A stretch of DNA of 64,000 nucleotides, from contig JAGGHK010000010.1 in assembly GCA_024104275.1 (NCBI GenBank), positions 1 to 64,000 on the forward strand. Direction: 5' to 3'. Origin of the DNA: Bifidobacterium sp. (GTDB taxonomy: Bacteria > Actinomycetota > Actinomycetes > Actinomycetales > Bifidobacteriaceae). A program made the translations under genes and the position numbers. Positions 1 to 8,849 of this stretch are shown here, one piece after another (the stretch's first letter is position 1; every line of letters starts with the position of its first letter). The notes beneath the pieces are model-generated. The model had not been told where the DNA came from. It saw only the letters and a list, made by a program, of their open reading frames with translations, and ran no database searches.

Positions 1-408
1 AACCTCGGTCACTCCGGTGACGTCGTCGAGGTCAAGCCCGGCTATGCACGCAACTACCTGATCCCGCAGGGCCTTGCCTTCGCGTGGAGCAAGGGCGCTG
101 CTTCCCAGATCGAAGCGATGAAGCGCGCACGCCTGGCCAAGTCCGTGGCCACTCGTGAAGACGCCGTGGCCGCCAAGGCCGCCATCGATGGCACCGTCGT
201 CGAGCTGAAGGCCAAGGTCTCCGAGTCCGGCAAGCTGTTCGGCGGCATCTCCGCCATGGATATCGCAACCGCGCTGGAATCCAAGGCCGCCGTCGATCCG
301 AAGGCGATCAAGGTCGAGACCATCAAGACCACCGGCGAGTTCCCCGCCACCGTGGCCCTGCACCCCGAAATCTCCGCGAACTTCACCGTCAAGGTCGTCG
401 CCGAGTAA
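1..408 (+). CDS. rplI: 50S ribosomal protein L9, 3' part
   Basis: The frame is open from the first base to the TAA at 406-408 and encodes the last 135 residues of ribosomal protein L9, a large-subunit protein that binds 23S rRNA. The fragment begins at the conserved N-domain stretch [20 protein letters not shown], followed by the long connecting helix rich in Ala and Lys. The C-domain contains the GKLFGGIS motif. L9 is usually about 148 residues, so only some 13 N-terminal residues lie outside the window. A strong hairpin follows the stop, so this is the last gene of its operon. The assignment is secure. Confidence 0.97.
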   Translation, partial: NLGHSGDVVEVKPGYARNYLIPQGLAFAWSKGAASQIEAMKRARLAKSVATREDAVAAKAAIDGTVVELKAKVSESGKLFGGISAMDIATALESKAAVDPKAIKVETIKTTGEFPATVALHPEISANFTVKVVAE

Positions 409-454
409 TTTCGGTTTGTACTGATAACGGTTGAAAAACCGCAAGCTTAAGCAG

Positions 455-493
455 AAAATCCCGCCGCACGTCAATCGTGTCGGCGGGATTTTT
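455..493 (+). terminator. Rho-independent terminator after rplI
   Basis: CCCGCCG and CGGCGGG arms, extended by CACG/CGTG, form a GC-rich hairpin. An A-run lies before it and six T residues follow. It sits 46 bases after the rplI stop. Its 3' half overlaps the tail of the minus-strand dehydrogenase remnant. Confidence 0.85.
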
Positions 494-554
494 CATATTC
501 ATCCGAAGCGCCTCCGGTAATCAGCGCGACCTTGCCATTAAGACGATCTGCCAT
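471..554 (-). pseudogene. Remnant: first codons of a short-chain dehydrogenase gene
   Basis: Read on the minus strand from the ATG at 554-552, the first 17 codons give MADRLNGKVALITGGAS. This is the typical N-terminus of a short-chain dehydrogenase/reductase, with the start of the TGxxxGxG nucleotide-binding loop. The frame then leaves the family pattern, runs into the rplI terminator and stops at 473-471. A GAGGAGGT ribosome-binding site remains upstream of the start, at 558-566. The rest of the gene (about 230 codons in this family) is absent, so this looks like the 5' stub of a deleted gene joined to the rplI terminator. What is seen is the stub; the deletion is inferred. Confidence 0.6.
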
Positions 555-795
555 AATCTAACCTCCTCATTGTGAGGTTATTACAGCTGACAATTCTATC
601 ACTGGTATCGTTTGATGGTTAGTTATCGAAATATGATAGGTTGTAATTCGTTGTGCTCACTTTGAGCGCGCATCCATGCTGTGTGTCGTATTGTTATTTT
701 TTTGATATTTCTTTGGTTATTGCGATTATGGTCGGGAACCCGATATGTATTTTAATGCCTGTCTGAGTGCATGACGATTTCGATGTTGTTGTGCT

Positions 796-824
796 TTGAA
801 AGATCGTGATTATCGGCGTATAAT
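796..824 (+). promoter_or_regulatory. Sigma-70-type promoter for the MFS gene
   Basis: TTGAAA at 796-801 and TATAAT at 819-824 are separated by exactly 17 bases. Transcription would start near 831 and give an untranslated leader of about 110 bases. That leader contains GC-rich complementary segments (for example around 884-918), but I recognise no known riboswitch. Between the dehydrogenase remnant and this promoter (555-795) I see no gene. Confidence 0.75.
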
Positions 825-942
825 AGACAAGTTGCGTGTTCGGGGGGTCGGAGCGCGCCAACTGTTGCCACACCCCTCAAGAGCCTGATTCAAGCGCCCG
901 TTTGAAGCGCCTGAACGGCAAAAGTATATTGAGGTTTACAAC

Positions 943-2361
943 TTGCAAGAAGAACGTGTTTCCACACAGACAAAACTATCCATTGCGGCGGCGGCACTGC
1001 TTTCGTTTATCGGAATACTTACCGAGACTTCGTTGAACGTCACCTTCCCGACGATGACCCGCGAATTCGGTCTGCCTCTTTCGACCATCCAGCTGCTGAC
1101 TTCCGGCTACCTGTTGATGGTGACCATCGTCATGAGCACCTCCTCGTTCCTGCTCAAACGGTTTGACACGCGCGTGCTCTTCCGCTGCGCCGTCATCGTC
1201 AGCATCGTCGGCACAGTTTTGTGCTGCCTGCCGCTGAACTACTGGCTCCTGTTGCTCGGACGTCTGCTGCAGGCCGCGGCCACGGGCGTTTCCACGCCCT
1301 TGATGATCAACGTCATCATTGCGCTGGTGCCGGTCAGCCGGCGCGGCACCTATGTCGGCATCGCCAACATGGTCACCTCCTTCGCGCCCGCACTCGGGCC
1401 TACTTACGGCGGGCTGATCAATCACTACTTCTCCTGGCGCATCATTTTCGTGTTCACCTTGCCGCTGCTCGTCACCGCGTGGATTCTGGGTGAGGCCAAC
1501 CTGCGTTTGAAGGCTGCGGGCGCAGGTAAATCCTTTGATGGCATCGGCCTGGTGCTGCTGAGCTTCTTCATGATCAGCTTCACCGAGATTTTCGACCAGT
1601 TCGGCGCCGGCGGCGGCTGGTCGTACAAGGTCGCCATCGCCATCTGTGCTGCGGTGGTTCTGCTCGGTCTCTTTATCTGGCGTTGCCTCACCTCCAAGTC
1701 CCCGTTGCTCAATCTGCGTCTGTTCAAGCAGCCGATTGTGAGTCTGCGTGGCGCGAACTACGCCATCCTCCAGTTCATCAATATCGGCAGTTCCTTCCTG
1801 CTTCCGGTGTTCGCCGAGAACTTCCTCGGCATCGATTCACTGGCCGCCGGTCTTATGCTTCTGCCCGGTTCACTGCTCGGCGCTTGCATCGCCCCGTTTG
1901 TCGGCAAGCTTTACGACCGCCGTGGCCCGACTTTGGTGCTTTTGGTCTCCAACATTTCGCTGATTATCGGCGCCACCGCTTTGTGGTCGCTCACCGGCAA
2001 ATCGACCGTGGTCATCCTCACCCTGCTTTATATGTTCCTGCGTGCCGGCTTCAACTTCGGTTACGGCAACACGATGTCGGATGCCAGCAAGTTCGTCTCC
2101 GGCTCCCAGCAGACCGACTTCAACTCACTCTTCAACGTGTTGCAGCAGTACGCCGGCTCGCTCGGCACGACCGTGCTTTCCGCCTCGCTTTCCTTGAGTG
2201 AGGCCCACATCCCGCACAATGTCAAGGCGGCGTCAGCGGCCGGAGCCACAAACGCCTTCGCCCTGCTGATAGTCCTGGCGCTGGTCGCGCTTTGCATCAC
2301 GCTGGTTTCCATCAAGGTGCGCAAGGACCCGTCCGTCGAAATGCAGCAGGTCGAAGTCTGA
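943..2361 (+). CDS. MFS transporter, DHA2 (EmrB/QacA-like) drug exporter
   Basis: The 472-residue product is a polytopic membrane protein of the major facilitator superfamily, matching the DHA2 drug:H+ antiporter subfamily in length and in its first segments. After a short polar N-terminus come the family stretches ETSLNVTFPTM (helix 1) and TGYLL-like TSGYLLMVTIV. The loop-2 region SSFLLKRFDTRVLF and GRLLQAAATGVSTPLM follow, and a motif C-like GPTYGG lies near residue 150. The start is the TTG at 943, with weak GAGG upstream; no better ATG is in frame. It is probably a monocistronic proton-driven exporter. The substrate cannot be told from sequence. Confidence 0.85.
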   Translation: MQEERVSTQTKLSIAAAALLSFIGILTETSLNVTFPTMTREFGLPLSTIQLLTSGYLLMVTIVMSTSSFLLKRFDTRVLFRCAVIVSIVGTVLCCLPLNYWLLLLGRLLQAAATGVSTPLMINVIIALVPVSRRGTYVGIANMVTSFAPALGPTYGGLINHYFSWRIIFVFTLPLLVTAWILGEANLRLKAAGAGKSFDGIGLVLLSFFMISFTEIFDQFGAGGGWSYKVAIAICAAVVLLGLFIWRCLTSKSPLLNLRLFKQPIVSLRGANYAILQFINIGSSFLLPVFAENFLGIDSLAAGLMLLPGSLLGACIAPFVGKLYDRRGPTLVLLVSNISLIIGATALWSLTGKSTVVILTLLYMFLRAGFNFGYGNTMSDASKFVSGSQQTDFNSLFNVLQQYAGSLGTTVLSASLSLSEAHIPHNVKAASAAGATNAFALLIVLALVALCITLVSIKVRKDPSVEMQQVEV

Positions 2362-2398
2362 CCACCGGTCGTTCAGACGAATCGGCACTGTAACTTTA

Positions 2399-2497
2399 CT
2401 TTTTACTTGCTTGTGTGAGCCTACTAAGTAAAAAGACACATTTATGGCCTCTATTTGTTACTTTTTACTTAGATGGCATCAGCAAGCAAGTAAAAAG
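2399..2497. repeat. Nested perfect inverted repeats in intergenic region
   Basis: An outer pair (2399-2413 with 2483-2497, 15 bases, no mismatch) encloses an inner pair (2424-2435 with 2461-2472, 12 bases, no mismatch). The arms are built on CTTTTTACTT / AAGTAAAAAG. The central loop carries TTATGGCCTCTATTT, and the 3' flank carries ATTACGGCCTC, so part of the element is also directly repeated. Rest of 2362-2718: no gene seen. Confidence 0.8.
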
Positions 2498-2718
2498 CGA
2501 CAATTACGGCCTCGGTGGAGATGCAGCTGGCAAAGGTTTGGCGGTTTTTGTGCGCTTGGTTGCAGCTGGCATCATTAGTTGATGGAGGGTGTCACTTCGG
2601 TTTTGTTATCGTGCATAATGATGTGCGTCGATAGGGAAATTGGAGACTTGCCGCGCGTTGCCATGCGTTTTGTCTATGATAAATACTGACTGTTTACGAT
2701 ATCCGATACGAGGAGTGT

Positions 2719-4365
2719 GTGAGCTTGATCCGGTCTCAACGAGGAGACAACCAGACGCGACCCCAGCAAACGCAGCTTGGCCAAAACAACGATACGCACG
2801 TAAAACCTCGTTTACGCCGTCATCCGCACCACCATTCCCGTCGCGACCCGATTACGCTCGGCAACGCCATCGGCTATGGCATCGGCGACATCTACGGCGG
2901 CGGTCAACTCACGCTCATCGGCACGTATCTGGTGCTGTTCTGGACGCGCTTCTGCGGCATGTCCATTTCCGTGGCGCAGTCTGTGGTCGGCCTGAGCGCG
3001 ATTATCAGCGGCGTTGCAGCCCTTTCGTTTGGTATCCTCGGCGATAATCTATATCGCTTCCCGATTGGTCGGCGTTTTGGACGCCGCCATCTGCTGTTGA
3101 TGGTCGTGCCTCCGCTTATTTTGGTGGGCATCCTCCTTTGGATTCCAGGCCTGCCGTTCGCGGTCTATTTTCTGGTCTATATCCTATGGGTTACCGTCGC
3201 CCAGCTTTTTGCCTCGGCCTACAACACGTTGCCCGGCGAAATGGCGTTGGGTTTCGACGACCGCACCAAGCTTTCGACGGTGCGTCTGCTGATTTCCGGG
3301 GCCGCCGGCACGCTGATCCTGCTGATCGGCGGAGGCACGCTTTCGGTGTTCGGCGAGCACAGGCCGCTGGGTTATATGATTTTCACCATCGCCATCACGG
3401 TTTGCTTCGCCCTTGCGGTTTTCATCTGTTGGAAAAGCACGTGGGAGATGTCGCCTGAGGAAGCGGGATTCGGACAGTATGCCAAGATCAACGGTTCTGC
3501 GGACCGAACGAACGCTGACAACCATCGCTCAATGCGCGCCGAGGCCAAGCTCTGGAGGCACCGCCTGGCCGTCATGTTCCACGAATATGCCAGCACGCTG
3601 CGCATCGCGATTTTCCGCCGTCACTTGGCGCTTTATCTGCTCATGCTCACCGCCGGCGACGTCTTCAGCCAGACCTTCGTCTTCTTCGTCATCTACGACT
3701 GGAACAAAACCGCCGCGTTCGCCTCGCTGCTGTTGAGCTGTGGAATCATCACCGTGCCGTTGAACCCGCTGTTCGGGGCGGCCATGATCAAAATCGGTCC
3801 CAAACGCATGTATCAGGGCAGTTTCGCCGCGAGTATCGTCGGTCTGCTCTGGCTCTTCGCCGCATGGCGCTTGGTCGGCGTGATGCCTGAACCATGGTGG
3901 ACGGTATTCGCGGTGGCGGGTGCGCTGTTCTTCTTTATCGCCAAGGCGCCTTCCGGTTACCTGCCGTGGGCCGTTTTCCCGTTTATCGCCGACGTCGATC
4001 AGGTCGTTTCCGGCAAATACCGCGCGTCGACGTTCAGCGGCATCCAAGCCGGATTCCGCCAACTGGTTTCGGGATTTTCGGCGATAGCCGTGGGCGCCGT
4101 TCTGGGATTTGTCGGCTTCGATTCCTCGCGCCACGCGCAGACAGCGTTGGCGTGCAATGGCCTCGGAGCCTTGATGATTGGCTGGTATGCGCTTTCGATC
4201 GTGGTCTGCATCATCGTCGCGCGTCGTTTCAACCTCGACAAGCATACCGATGGCATCGCTTTGGCCGAGTCGGCCCGCGTCGCTTCCGGCGGTGACCCGC
4301 ACGACGTCGATCCGTCGGTTCGAGCCACGTTGGAGGACCTGACCGGTCAGCCGTACGGTCGGTGA
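2719..4365 (+). CDS. GPH-family (glycoside-pentoside-hexuronide:cation) sugar symporter
   Basis: The 548-residue membrane protein has the hallmarks of the GPH/MelB-like branch of the major facilitator superfamily. After a polar His/Arg-rich N-tail of about 45 residues comes NAIGYGIGDIYGGG, then VGLSAIISGVAALSFGILGDN with the conserved Asp. The loop-2 region YRFPIGRRFGRRHLLLM and AYNTLPGEMALGFDDRTKLS follow; the last is the conserved cytoplasmic loop of this family. The C-terminal 30 residues are hydrophilic. The start is the GTG at 2719, with AGGAG at 2711-2715, closer than usual, so the true start could lie slightly downstream. No glycosidase is adjacent, so the sugar is unknown. Confidence 0.82.
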   Translation: MSLIRSQRGDNQTRPQQTQLGQNNDTHVKPRLRRHPHHHSRRDPITLGNAIGYGIGDIYGGGQLTLIGTYLVLFWTRFCGMSISVAQSVVGLSAIISGVAALSFGILGDNLYRFPIGRRFGRRHLLLMVVPPLILVGILLWIPGLPFAVYFLVYILWVTVAQLFASAYNTLPGEMALGFDDRTKLSTVRLLISGAAGTLILLIGGGTLSVFGEHRPLGYMIFTIAITVCFALAVFICWKSTWEMSPEEAGFGQYAKINGSADRTNADNHRSMRAEAKLWRHRLAVMFHEYASTLRIAIFRRHLALYLLMLTAGDVFSQTFVFFVIYDWNKTAAFASLLLSCGIITVPLNPLFGAAMIKIGPKRMYQGSFAASIVGLLWLFAAWRLVGVMPEPWWTVFAVAGALFFFIAKAPSGYLPWAVFPFIADVDQVVSGKYRASTFSGIQAGFRQLVSGFSAIAVGAVLGFVGFDSSRHAQTALACNGLGALMIGWYALSIVVCIIVARRFNLDKHTDGIALAESARVASGGDPHDVDPSVRATLEDLTGQPYGR

Positions 4366-4369
4366 AAAC

Positions 4370-4404
4370 AAAAAATCCGCGGAACCTTGCGATTCTGCGG
4401 ATTT
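4370..4404 (-). terminator. Terminator of tRNA-Lys
   Basis: On the minus strand, AAATCCGC and GCGGATTT pair across a 16-base loop and run into TTTTTTG directly after the tRNA. On the plus strand it may also weakly terminate the transporter gene. Confidence 0.7.
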
Positions 4405-4410
4405 CATCTG

Positions 4411-4484
4411 TGCCCCCACGGGGATTCGAACCCCGGACACGCTGATTAAGAGTCAGCTGCTCTAACCAGCTGAGCTATAGGGGC
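4411..4484 (-). tRNA. tRNA-Lys (anticodon CTT)
   Basis: The minus strand folds as a full cloverleaf. The acceptor is GCCCCTA/TGGGGGC with one G-T pair, the D arm is GCTC...GAGC, and the anticodon arm is GCTGA-CTCTTAA-TCAGC. The T arm is CGGGG-TTCGAAT-CCCCG, with discriminator A at 4411. The anticodon CTT reads the lysine codon AAG. No CCA is encoded, so it must be added after transcription. It stands alone, with its own terminator. Confidence 0.95.
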
Positions 4485-5146
4485 GCTGGTCTAAAACTAC
4501 AAGAGCCAAGAGAACAGTATACTTGCGCGGTGGAATTTGCGCAAGGCGGTGTGTCGTCATGAGTTACGCCCCGATATCTTACAGGAATGAGGGTCGAACC
4601 GTTCTTATGCCGGCTTGCGTGGAGGAAAAATCGACGCGTTAGCCATCGTTCTTTCATGGTTGTATTCATCGTATTCCATCTATATGGCAATCGTACTTTC
4701 CTGAGCAAATCGCTATTATTATCTATAAGAACGTATGCCGCATTTTGCGCAATTTTATCATTTTTGGATAATTTCATGATGGCGGAATCGGAGAGTCGCT
4801 CCCCGCCGTGTTCCTGCTTTCTTCGTGATCCAAGGGGCTCGCTGTTGGAGATTCAAATTTTCTTGGATGGTTGTATTGGCGTAATGTAGCTGTTTTTGGG
4901 TCAAAAATCAAACAATCATTGAGTTAAAAAAGTGATTTTCGTAACAAATTCTATGGAAAAAAAGAAATAATTAAAATCGGAATGTCTCAAGGTTTCAGCG
5001 AGTTACACTTCTTCTTATCGAATATGGATAAGTTCAACGTTTCGAACGTATCTTTTTCGAGACATGACTAAGAACGATAGATGTTCTGTGCCTGAGCCAC
5101 ATGGCTGTGTGAGGGCGCCGTTCGTCGTACTCGAGAAGGAAGAATA
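4485..5146. other. Gene-free AT-rich intergenic region
   Basis: The 660 bases between the tRNA and the aquaporin gene carry short open frames on both strands. None has a ribosome-binding site, family resemblance or codon use like its neighbours. The 5' half probably holds the tRNA promoter. The 3' half (4880-5010) is strongly AT-rich and probably holds the glpF promoter, which I could not place with confidence. Confidence 0.5.
5014..5032. promoter_or_regulatory. Possible operator: CTTATC/GATAAG palindrome
   Basis: CTTATC and GATAAG flank seven bases, about 115 bases before the aquaporin start. It is an isolated 6+6 palindrome in an AT-rich region and could be a regulator site. Nothing ties it to a known factor. 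Confidence 0.25.
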
Positions 5147-5878
5147 ATGGAATTCTCTCTTACCGCAAAACTGGCGGCCGAATTTATCGGCACCGCGTTT
5201 CTGATGATATTCGGAAACGGAGCGGTGGCCAACACCGAACTCAAGGGCACGAAAGGCCACGGCACCGGCTGGCTCAACATAGCGATGGGCTACGGTTTCG
5301 GCGTCATGTTCCCGGTCATGATGATCGGCTCGGTCTCCGGCGCGCATATCAATCCGGCCATGACCATCGGCCAGGCCGTCAACGGCCTTTTCCCGTGGTC
5401 CGAGGTTCTTCCCTATATCGTCGCGCAGCTTCTGGGCGCGGCCGTCGGTCAACTCGTCATCTACTTCACCTATCTTCCGTATTACAAAATGGAAACCAAC
5501 CCTGACGCCATCTTCGCGACGTTCAGCACCACTGAAGCCAGCAACAACAAAGTCGTCTACTTCGCCAACGAGCTTCTGGGCACCCTCGTCCTTGTCCTTG
5601 CCGCTCTGTGCATGCTCTCCCTGCCCTGGGGCAAGAAGGACCCGGCCGCCGCGTCCATCGTCGTCGGCCTGATCGTCTGGGGCCTGGTGACCTCCATGGG
5701 CGGCTCCACCGGCCCCGGCCTCAACCCGGCCCGCGACCTGGTGCCGCGCTTCCTGCACTGGATCCTCCCGATTCCCCACAAGGGCAGTTCCCGCTGGGGT
5801 GAGGCCTGGATTCCGGTCGTGGCCCCGATTGTCGGCGCCATCATCGGCGCGTGGATTTTCAAGGTCTGCTTCGGCTGA
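5147..5878 (+). CDS. glpF: Glycerol uptake facilitator (MIP/aquaporin family)
   Basis: The 243-residue product is a major intrinsic protein. It has both half-helix NPA boxes, HINPAMT near residue 67 and GLNPARDLVPR near residue 187. The Asp after the second NPA (NPARD) is the usual mark of glycerol facilitators, as opposed to strict water channels. Six membrane segments fit the length. It would let glycerol and small polyols diffuse across the cell membrane. The ATG follows GAAGGAAG with normal spacing. No glycerol kinase is next to it. It is transcribed alone and closed by a strong hairpin. Confidence 0.92.
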   Translation: MEFSLTAKLAAEFIGTAFLMIFGNGAVANTELKGTKGHGTGWLNIAMGYGFGVMFPVMMIGSVSGAHINPAMTIGQAVNGLFPWSEVLPYIVAQLLGAAVGQLVIYFTYLPYYKMETNPDAIFATFSTTEASNNKVVYFANELLGTLVLVLAALCMLSLPWGKKDPAAASIVVGLIVWGLVTSMGGSTGPGLNPARDLVPRFLHWILPIPHKGSSRWGEAWIPVVAPIVGAIIGAWIFKVCFG

Positions 5879-5922
5879 TCTGAAAGGTTTTAGGCAAAAC
5901 CTGTCTTCCGTTACCCAACAAC

Positions 5923-5966
5923 AGTGGCGCGCTCTGCGATTTCGCAGGTCGTGCCGCTTTTTTATT
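5923..5966 (+). terminator. Rho-independent terminator after glpF
   Basis: An inner perfect stem CTGCG/CGCAG extends into AGTGGCGCG pairing with CGTGCCGCT (two G-T pairs), followed by TTTTTTATTTT. It lies 45 bases after the stop. Confidence 0.85.
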
Positions 5967-6090
5967 TTGCGAGTTATATTTTGTAAGAATTATCGAGAAA
6001 AACGAAAATCGCTGATACAAGATTTCTCTTCGTCATGAAGAATACCTATTATTGTCCCCATAACCATTGGAACCTGAGCGGGGAGACGAC

Positions 6091-7428
6091 GTGACACGTG
6101 AGCGACCGACGGACGCGGGATCCCCACGCCGCAAGGGGCCGGAAGACAAGCTGACAGCATCTTCGTCGAATCGAAACAGCCAGAAAAATAAGTCGCGCAT
6201 GACTTCAACGGCCGGGAAAGGTCCCAATGGTGGTCAGGCATCCGTGATTGCCAGAAAAGTCTCCAAGGGAATTCAGGCCTGTGCGCGTTGGCTTGGCAGG
6301 GTCCTGCTTGCCGCGATTCGCGGATTCAACCACGCCGTGCGACGCGGTTTCCGTGCCGTCCGTGATTTTCTGGGATTGCGCAGGTCAAAGAACGCGGGCA
6401 GATCAGTTGATTCAAGGAGCTCAAGTGGTTCGGCTCGCTCGGCTGGCAAAAACGCTTCGTCCGGGCGGCGGAAGGCACGGCAAGGCGTTCGCAATCCTGG
6501 CGTCGAGCGTGAATTCGGCATTTCCGAGATATCGCAAGGTTTCATCGGTTCGGTGCTTGGGCCCGAAACCGATGAAAGCTCCGTGCAAAAGACTTCCGTA
6601 AGAAAATCGACCGGAACCAACTCGCGTCCGGTGGCAAAATCTGTCTATCGGGTGCGTCGCATCGCCGTTTTGGTCATGGCTTTGGTGGTGGTTATCGCCA
6701 TCATTTTTGGCTGCAGGGCAGCGATTTCGGCCATCAGCCATCGTCATGATTCCGCTGCTTATCAAGATTCGTCTCAGGTCTCCCAGCAACACGGCTCCCA
6801 GAAGCCTGACGGCAAGAGCAAGCCTCCCAAGCCGAACCAGGCCGAAATGAAGCTGCAAGAGCCGCTGAGCGACCAGACCCGTGCCGCGATGCTGGCCAAG
6901 GCGCAGGCGACGGTGGCCGCGAGCGGCAAGCCGGCGCACCAGTATTCGTATTGCGTCAGCACCAAGGGCGATGTGGGCGGCTCGAAAACGCAACAGGAAT
7001 TCGAAAACAGCATTTTCCGCACCCTGAACGATCCGCGCGGATGGCCGCGTGCCGGCGCGACCTTTACGTATAGCAGCGATTCCAGCAGTTGCGATTTCGT
7101 CATCTATCTTTCGCAGCCAACGCTCATGACATCGTTCTCGGGCGATTGTTCCGACGAATACAGCTGCCGCGTAGGCGACAACGTCATCATCAACGAGGAC
7201 CGCTGGAACGGCGCCACCCCGCAGATGCTCAAGGCCGGGATGTCGCTGAGCCGTTACCGCATCATGGTCATCAACCACGAGGTCGGCCATCGCCTCGGCC
7301 ATATCGACAACGATCCCTCCTGCCCTGCGCCCAAGGCCCCGGCGCCACTGATGCAGGAGCAGTCGATGAGCCTTCGCGGCTGCAAGCCCAACGAGTGGCC
7401 GACGGATTCCGAGCTCTGGATTCAATGA
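6091..7428 (+). CDS. Membrane-anchored DUF3152 zinc-metallopeptidase-like protein
   Basis: The 445-residue protein has three parts. The cytoplasmic N-terminal ~195 residues are basic and low-complexity, rich in Arg, Lys and Ser. One membrane helix ([17 protein letters not shown]) follows, and then an extracellular C-terminal domain of about 200 residues typical of actinobacterial DUF3152. That domain contains [12 protein letters not shown], an HExGHxxGH metzincin-like zinc site, and several cysteines ([30 protein letters not shown]) suited to disulfides outside the cell. I chose the GTG at 6091 because GGGGAG lies 5 bases upstream; a TTG at 6067 is possible. The stop overlaps gluQ by four bases, so the two are co-transcribed. 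The substrate is unknown. Confidence 0.8.
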   Translation: MTRERPTDAGSPRRKGPEDKLTASSSNRNSQKNKSRMTSTAGKGPNGGQASVIARKVSKGIQACARWLGRVLLAAIRGFNHAVRRGFRAVRDFLGLRRSKNAGRSVDSRSSSGSARSAGKNASSGRRKARQGVRNPGVEREFGISEISQGFIGSVLGPETDESSVQKTSVRKSTGTNSRPVAKSVYRVRRIAVLVMALVVVIAIIFGCRAAISAISHRHDSAAYQDSSQVSQQHGSQKPDGKSKPPKPNQAEMKLQEPLSDQTRAAMLAKAQATVAASGKPAHQYSYCVSTKGDVGGSKTQQEFENSIFRTLNDPRGWPRAGATFTYSSDSSSCDFVIYLSQPTLMTSFSGDCSDEYSCRVGDNVIINEDRWNGATPQMLKAGMSLSRYRIMVINHEVGHRLGHIDNDPSCPAPKAPAPLMQEQSMSLRGCKPNEWPTDSELWIQ

Positions 7429-8510
7429 GCGGGCGGGTCGGCCGTTTTGCGCCCACGCCTTCCGGCCGTATGCACATCGGCAACGTCTATGCGATGCTGG
7501 CTACGTGGCTTTCGGCACATGCCGGGGATGGTTCGGGCAAGATTTTGCTGCGCGTCGAGGATGTCGATGAACCGCGGGCGCTCAAGGATGCCGACAAATG
7601 GATCATGGACGATCTGCATTGGCTCGGGCTGGATTGGGACGGCGAGCCGGTTTATCAGTCGAAGCGTACGGAAATCTACGAGGAAGCGTTGCGCTCGCTG
7701 GAATCGGTGAGGCTGGATGATTTTGCACTGGTGTATCCGTGTTTCTGCTCGCGTGCCGATTTGCGCGCGGCATCGGCCCCGCAGGAGGGTGACCGGTTCC
7801 TGATCTATCCCGGGACGTGCCGAAAATTACTGACCGAACATCCCGACGAAGTGCGCTCGCGGCTTGAGGCTGGCCAGCGCCATTCGTGGCGTATAGCAGT
7901 GCCGGAGCGGGACATGCAGGGGAGCGTCGTCACCTTTGACGACCGCATATTCGGCCACCAGCGTTTCGATTTGCCTCGCGAAGTCGGCGACACGGTGATT
8001 CGTCGTTCCGACGGCATTTTCTCCTACCAGCTGGCGGTAGTGGTCGATGACCTGCTGATGGGTGTCAACGATATCGTGCGTGGCCGCGACTTGCTACGGT
8101 CCACGGCCTTGCAGATTTGGATTCGGCGTGCGTTGGTGGTGTCCGGTTTTGCCAAGAAATATGGAATCCAACGGGTTGATAGTCCTGCCTATGCCCACCT
8201 GCCTTTAATCGACGACCCGACCGGCGTGCGTCTGGCCAAACGCAAGCGTTCGCTGGATATTGGCACGTTGCGGGCGGACGGGGTCAAGCCCGGGCAGATT
8301 ATCGGGTATTGCGCGTGGCTGCTTGGCGTCCGTTCATCCAAATCTCAAGGTGTCCACATGCCGGACGCTTCCGGTCCGGTGGCCATGAGTGCGCGGGAGG
8401 CCTTGGAATGCTTCACTTGGCGAGACGTTCGCGCAGACAAATCCGACCATATTCTTGAGGCTAATTGGGCAAGCGAATTTGACAGGCGCAAAAGCGGCAG
8501 TGTAGCCTAA
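7425..8510 (+). CDS. gluQ: Glutamyl-Q tRNA(Asp) synthetase
   Basis: The 361-residue product resembles the catalytic half of glutamyl-tRNA synthetase without an anticodon-binding domain, as in GluQ (YadB). GluQ attaches glutamate to queuosine at position 34 of tRNA-Asp. It opens with [14 protein letters not shown], holding the HIGH signature as HIGN. It contains cysteine pairs in CFCSR and GTC that fit the zinc site. The KMSKS counterpart is [10 protein letters not shown]. The ATG overlaps the stop of the preceding gene (ATGA), which indicates translational coupling. An actinobacterial discriminating role cannot be excluded without phylogeny, but the size favours GluQ. Confidence 0.82.
   Translation: MSGRVGRFAPTPSGRMHIGNVYAMLATWLSAHAGDGSGKILLRVEDVDEPRALKDADKWIMDDLHWLGLDWDGEPVYQSKRTEIYEEALRSLESVRLDDFALVYPCFCSRADLRAASAPQEGDRFLIYPGTCRKLLTEHPDEVRSRLEAGQRHSWRIAVPERDMQGSVVTFDDRIFGHQRFDLPREVGDTVIRRSDGIFSYQLAVVVDDLLMGVNDIVRGRDLLRSTALQIWIRRALVVSGFAKKYGIQRVDSPAYAHLPLIDDPTGVRLAKRKRSLDIGTLRADGVKPGQIIGYCAWLLGVRSSKSQGVHMPDASGPVAMSAREALECFTWRDVRADKSDHILEANWASEFDRRKSGSVA
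8479..8508 (+). promoter_or_regulatory. Candidate promoter of the trp T-box leader
   Basis: TTGACA at 8479-8484 is followed after 18 bases by TAGCCT (8503-8508), inside the last codons of gluQ. It would start RNA near 8515, just ahead of the T-box. The -35 box is ideal and the -10 box only partial. Confidence 0.45.
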
Positions 8511-8540
8511 GCAACAATAATTAAAAACACTACAAACCGA

Positions 8541-8812
8541 TAAAGCGGGGAAGTAGACGGAAACGCGCGATGAGCGAGCCCGGGATGGTGAGAGCCGGGA
8601 CGAGATGCGAACCGTTGAGTGGGCCGCTGAGGGCGCACCGATTGGCTGGATTCCAAGAGTTCGACTATGAGGCTGCGATGTAAGGCATACGTCAGTTGCC
8701 AAAGACGTGTTGGCGTCTGATAAGGGCACGGGAAACCGTGAACCAAGGTGGCACCGCGGGCTATAATTTTGCTCGTCCTTGGCTGTAATTGACAGCTGGG
8801 ACGGGCTTTTTT
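8541..8812 (+). promoter_or_regulatory. T-box riboswitch (Trp type) controlling the trp operon
   Basis: The leader has the parts of a T-box that senses uncharged tRNA. The stem I apical region is GGATGGTGAGAGCC (8583-8596). A specifier loop offers TGG (Trp) at 8620-8622. The T-box core AAGGTGGCACCGCGG is at 8745-8759. CCAAGG (8743-8748) can pair with CCTTGG (8777-8782) to form the antiterminator. The competing terminator is GCTCGTCC...GGACGGGC (8771-8806), ending in six T residues. Uncharged tRNA-Trp would stabilise the antiterminator and allow read-through into trpE. Transcriptional control is inferred from the terminator. The TGG specifier is the weakest element, but it fits the downstream genes. 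Confidence 0.88.
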
Positions 8813-8849
8813 AGTCCCAAAACGAGGCGAAGGCCTCCGGGAGGTGCCC

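Noticed and set aside
4587-4889. A 100-codon frame between tRNA-Lys and glpF.
   Set aside because: It has no ribosome-binding site, odd composition and no recognisable similarity, and the region looks like AT-rich intergenic DNA.
7089-7424. An upstream extension of gluQ into the DUF3152 gene.
   Set aside because: The extra 112 codons are a shadow frame of the DUF3152 domain. The ATG at 7425 has the typical four-base overlap, and the protein then begins with the synthetase signature.
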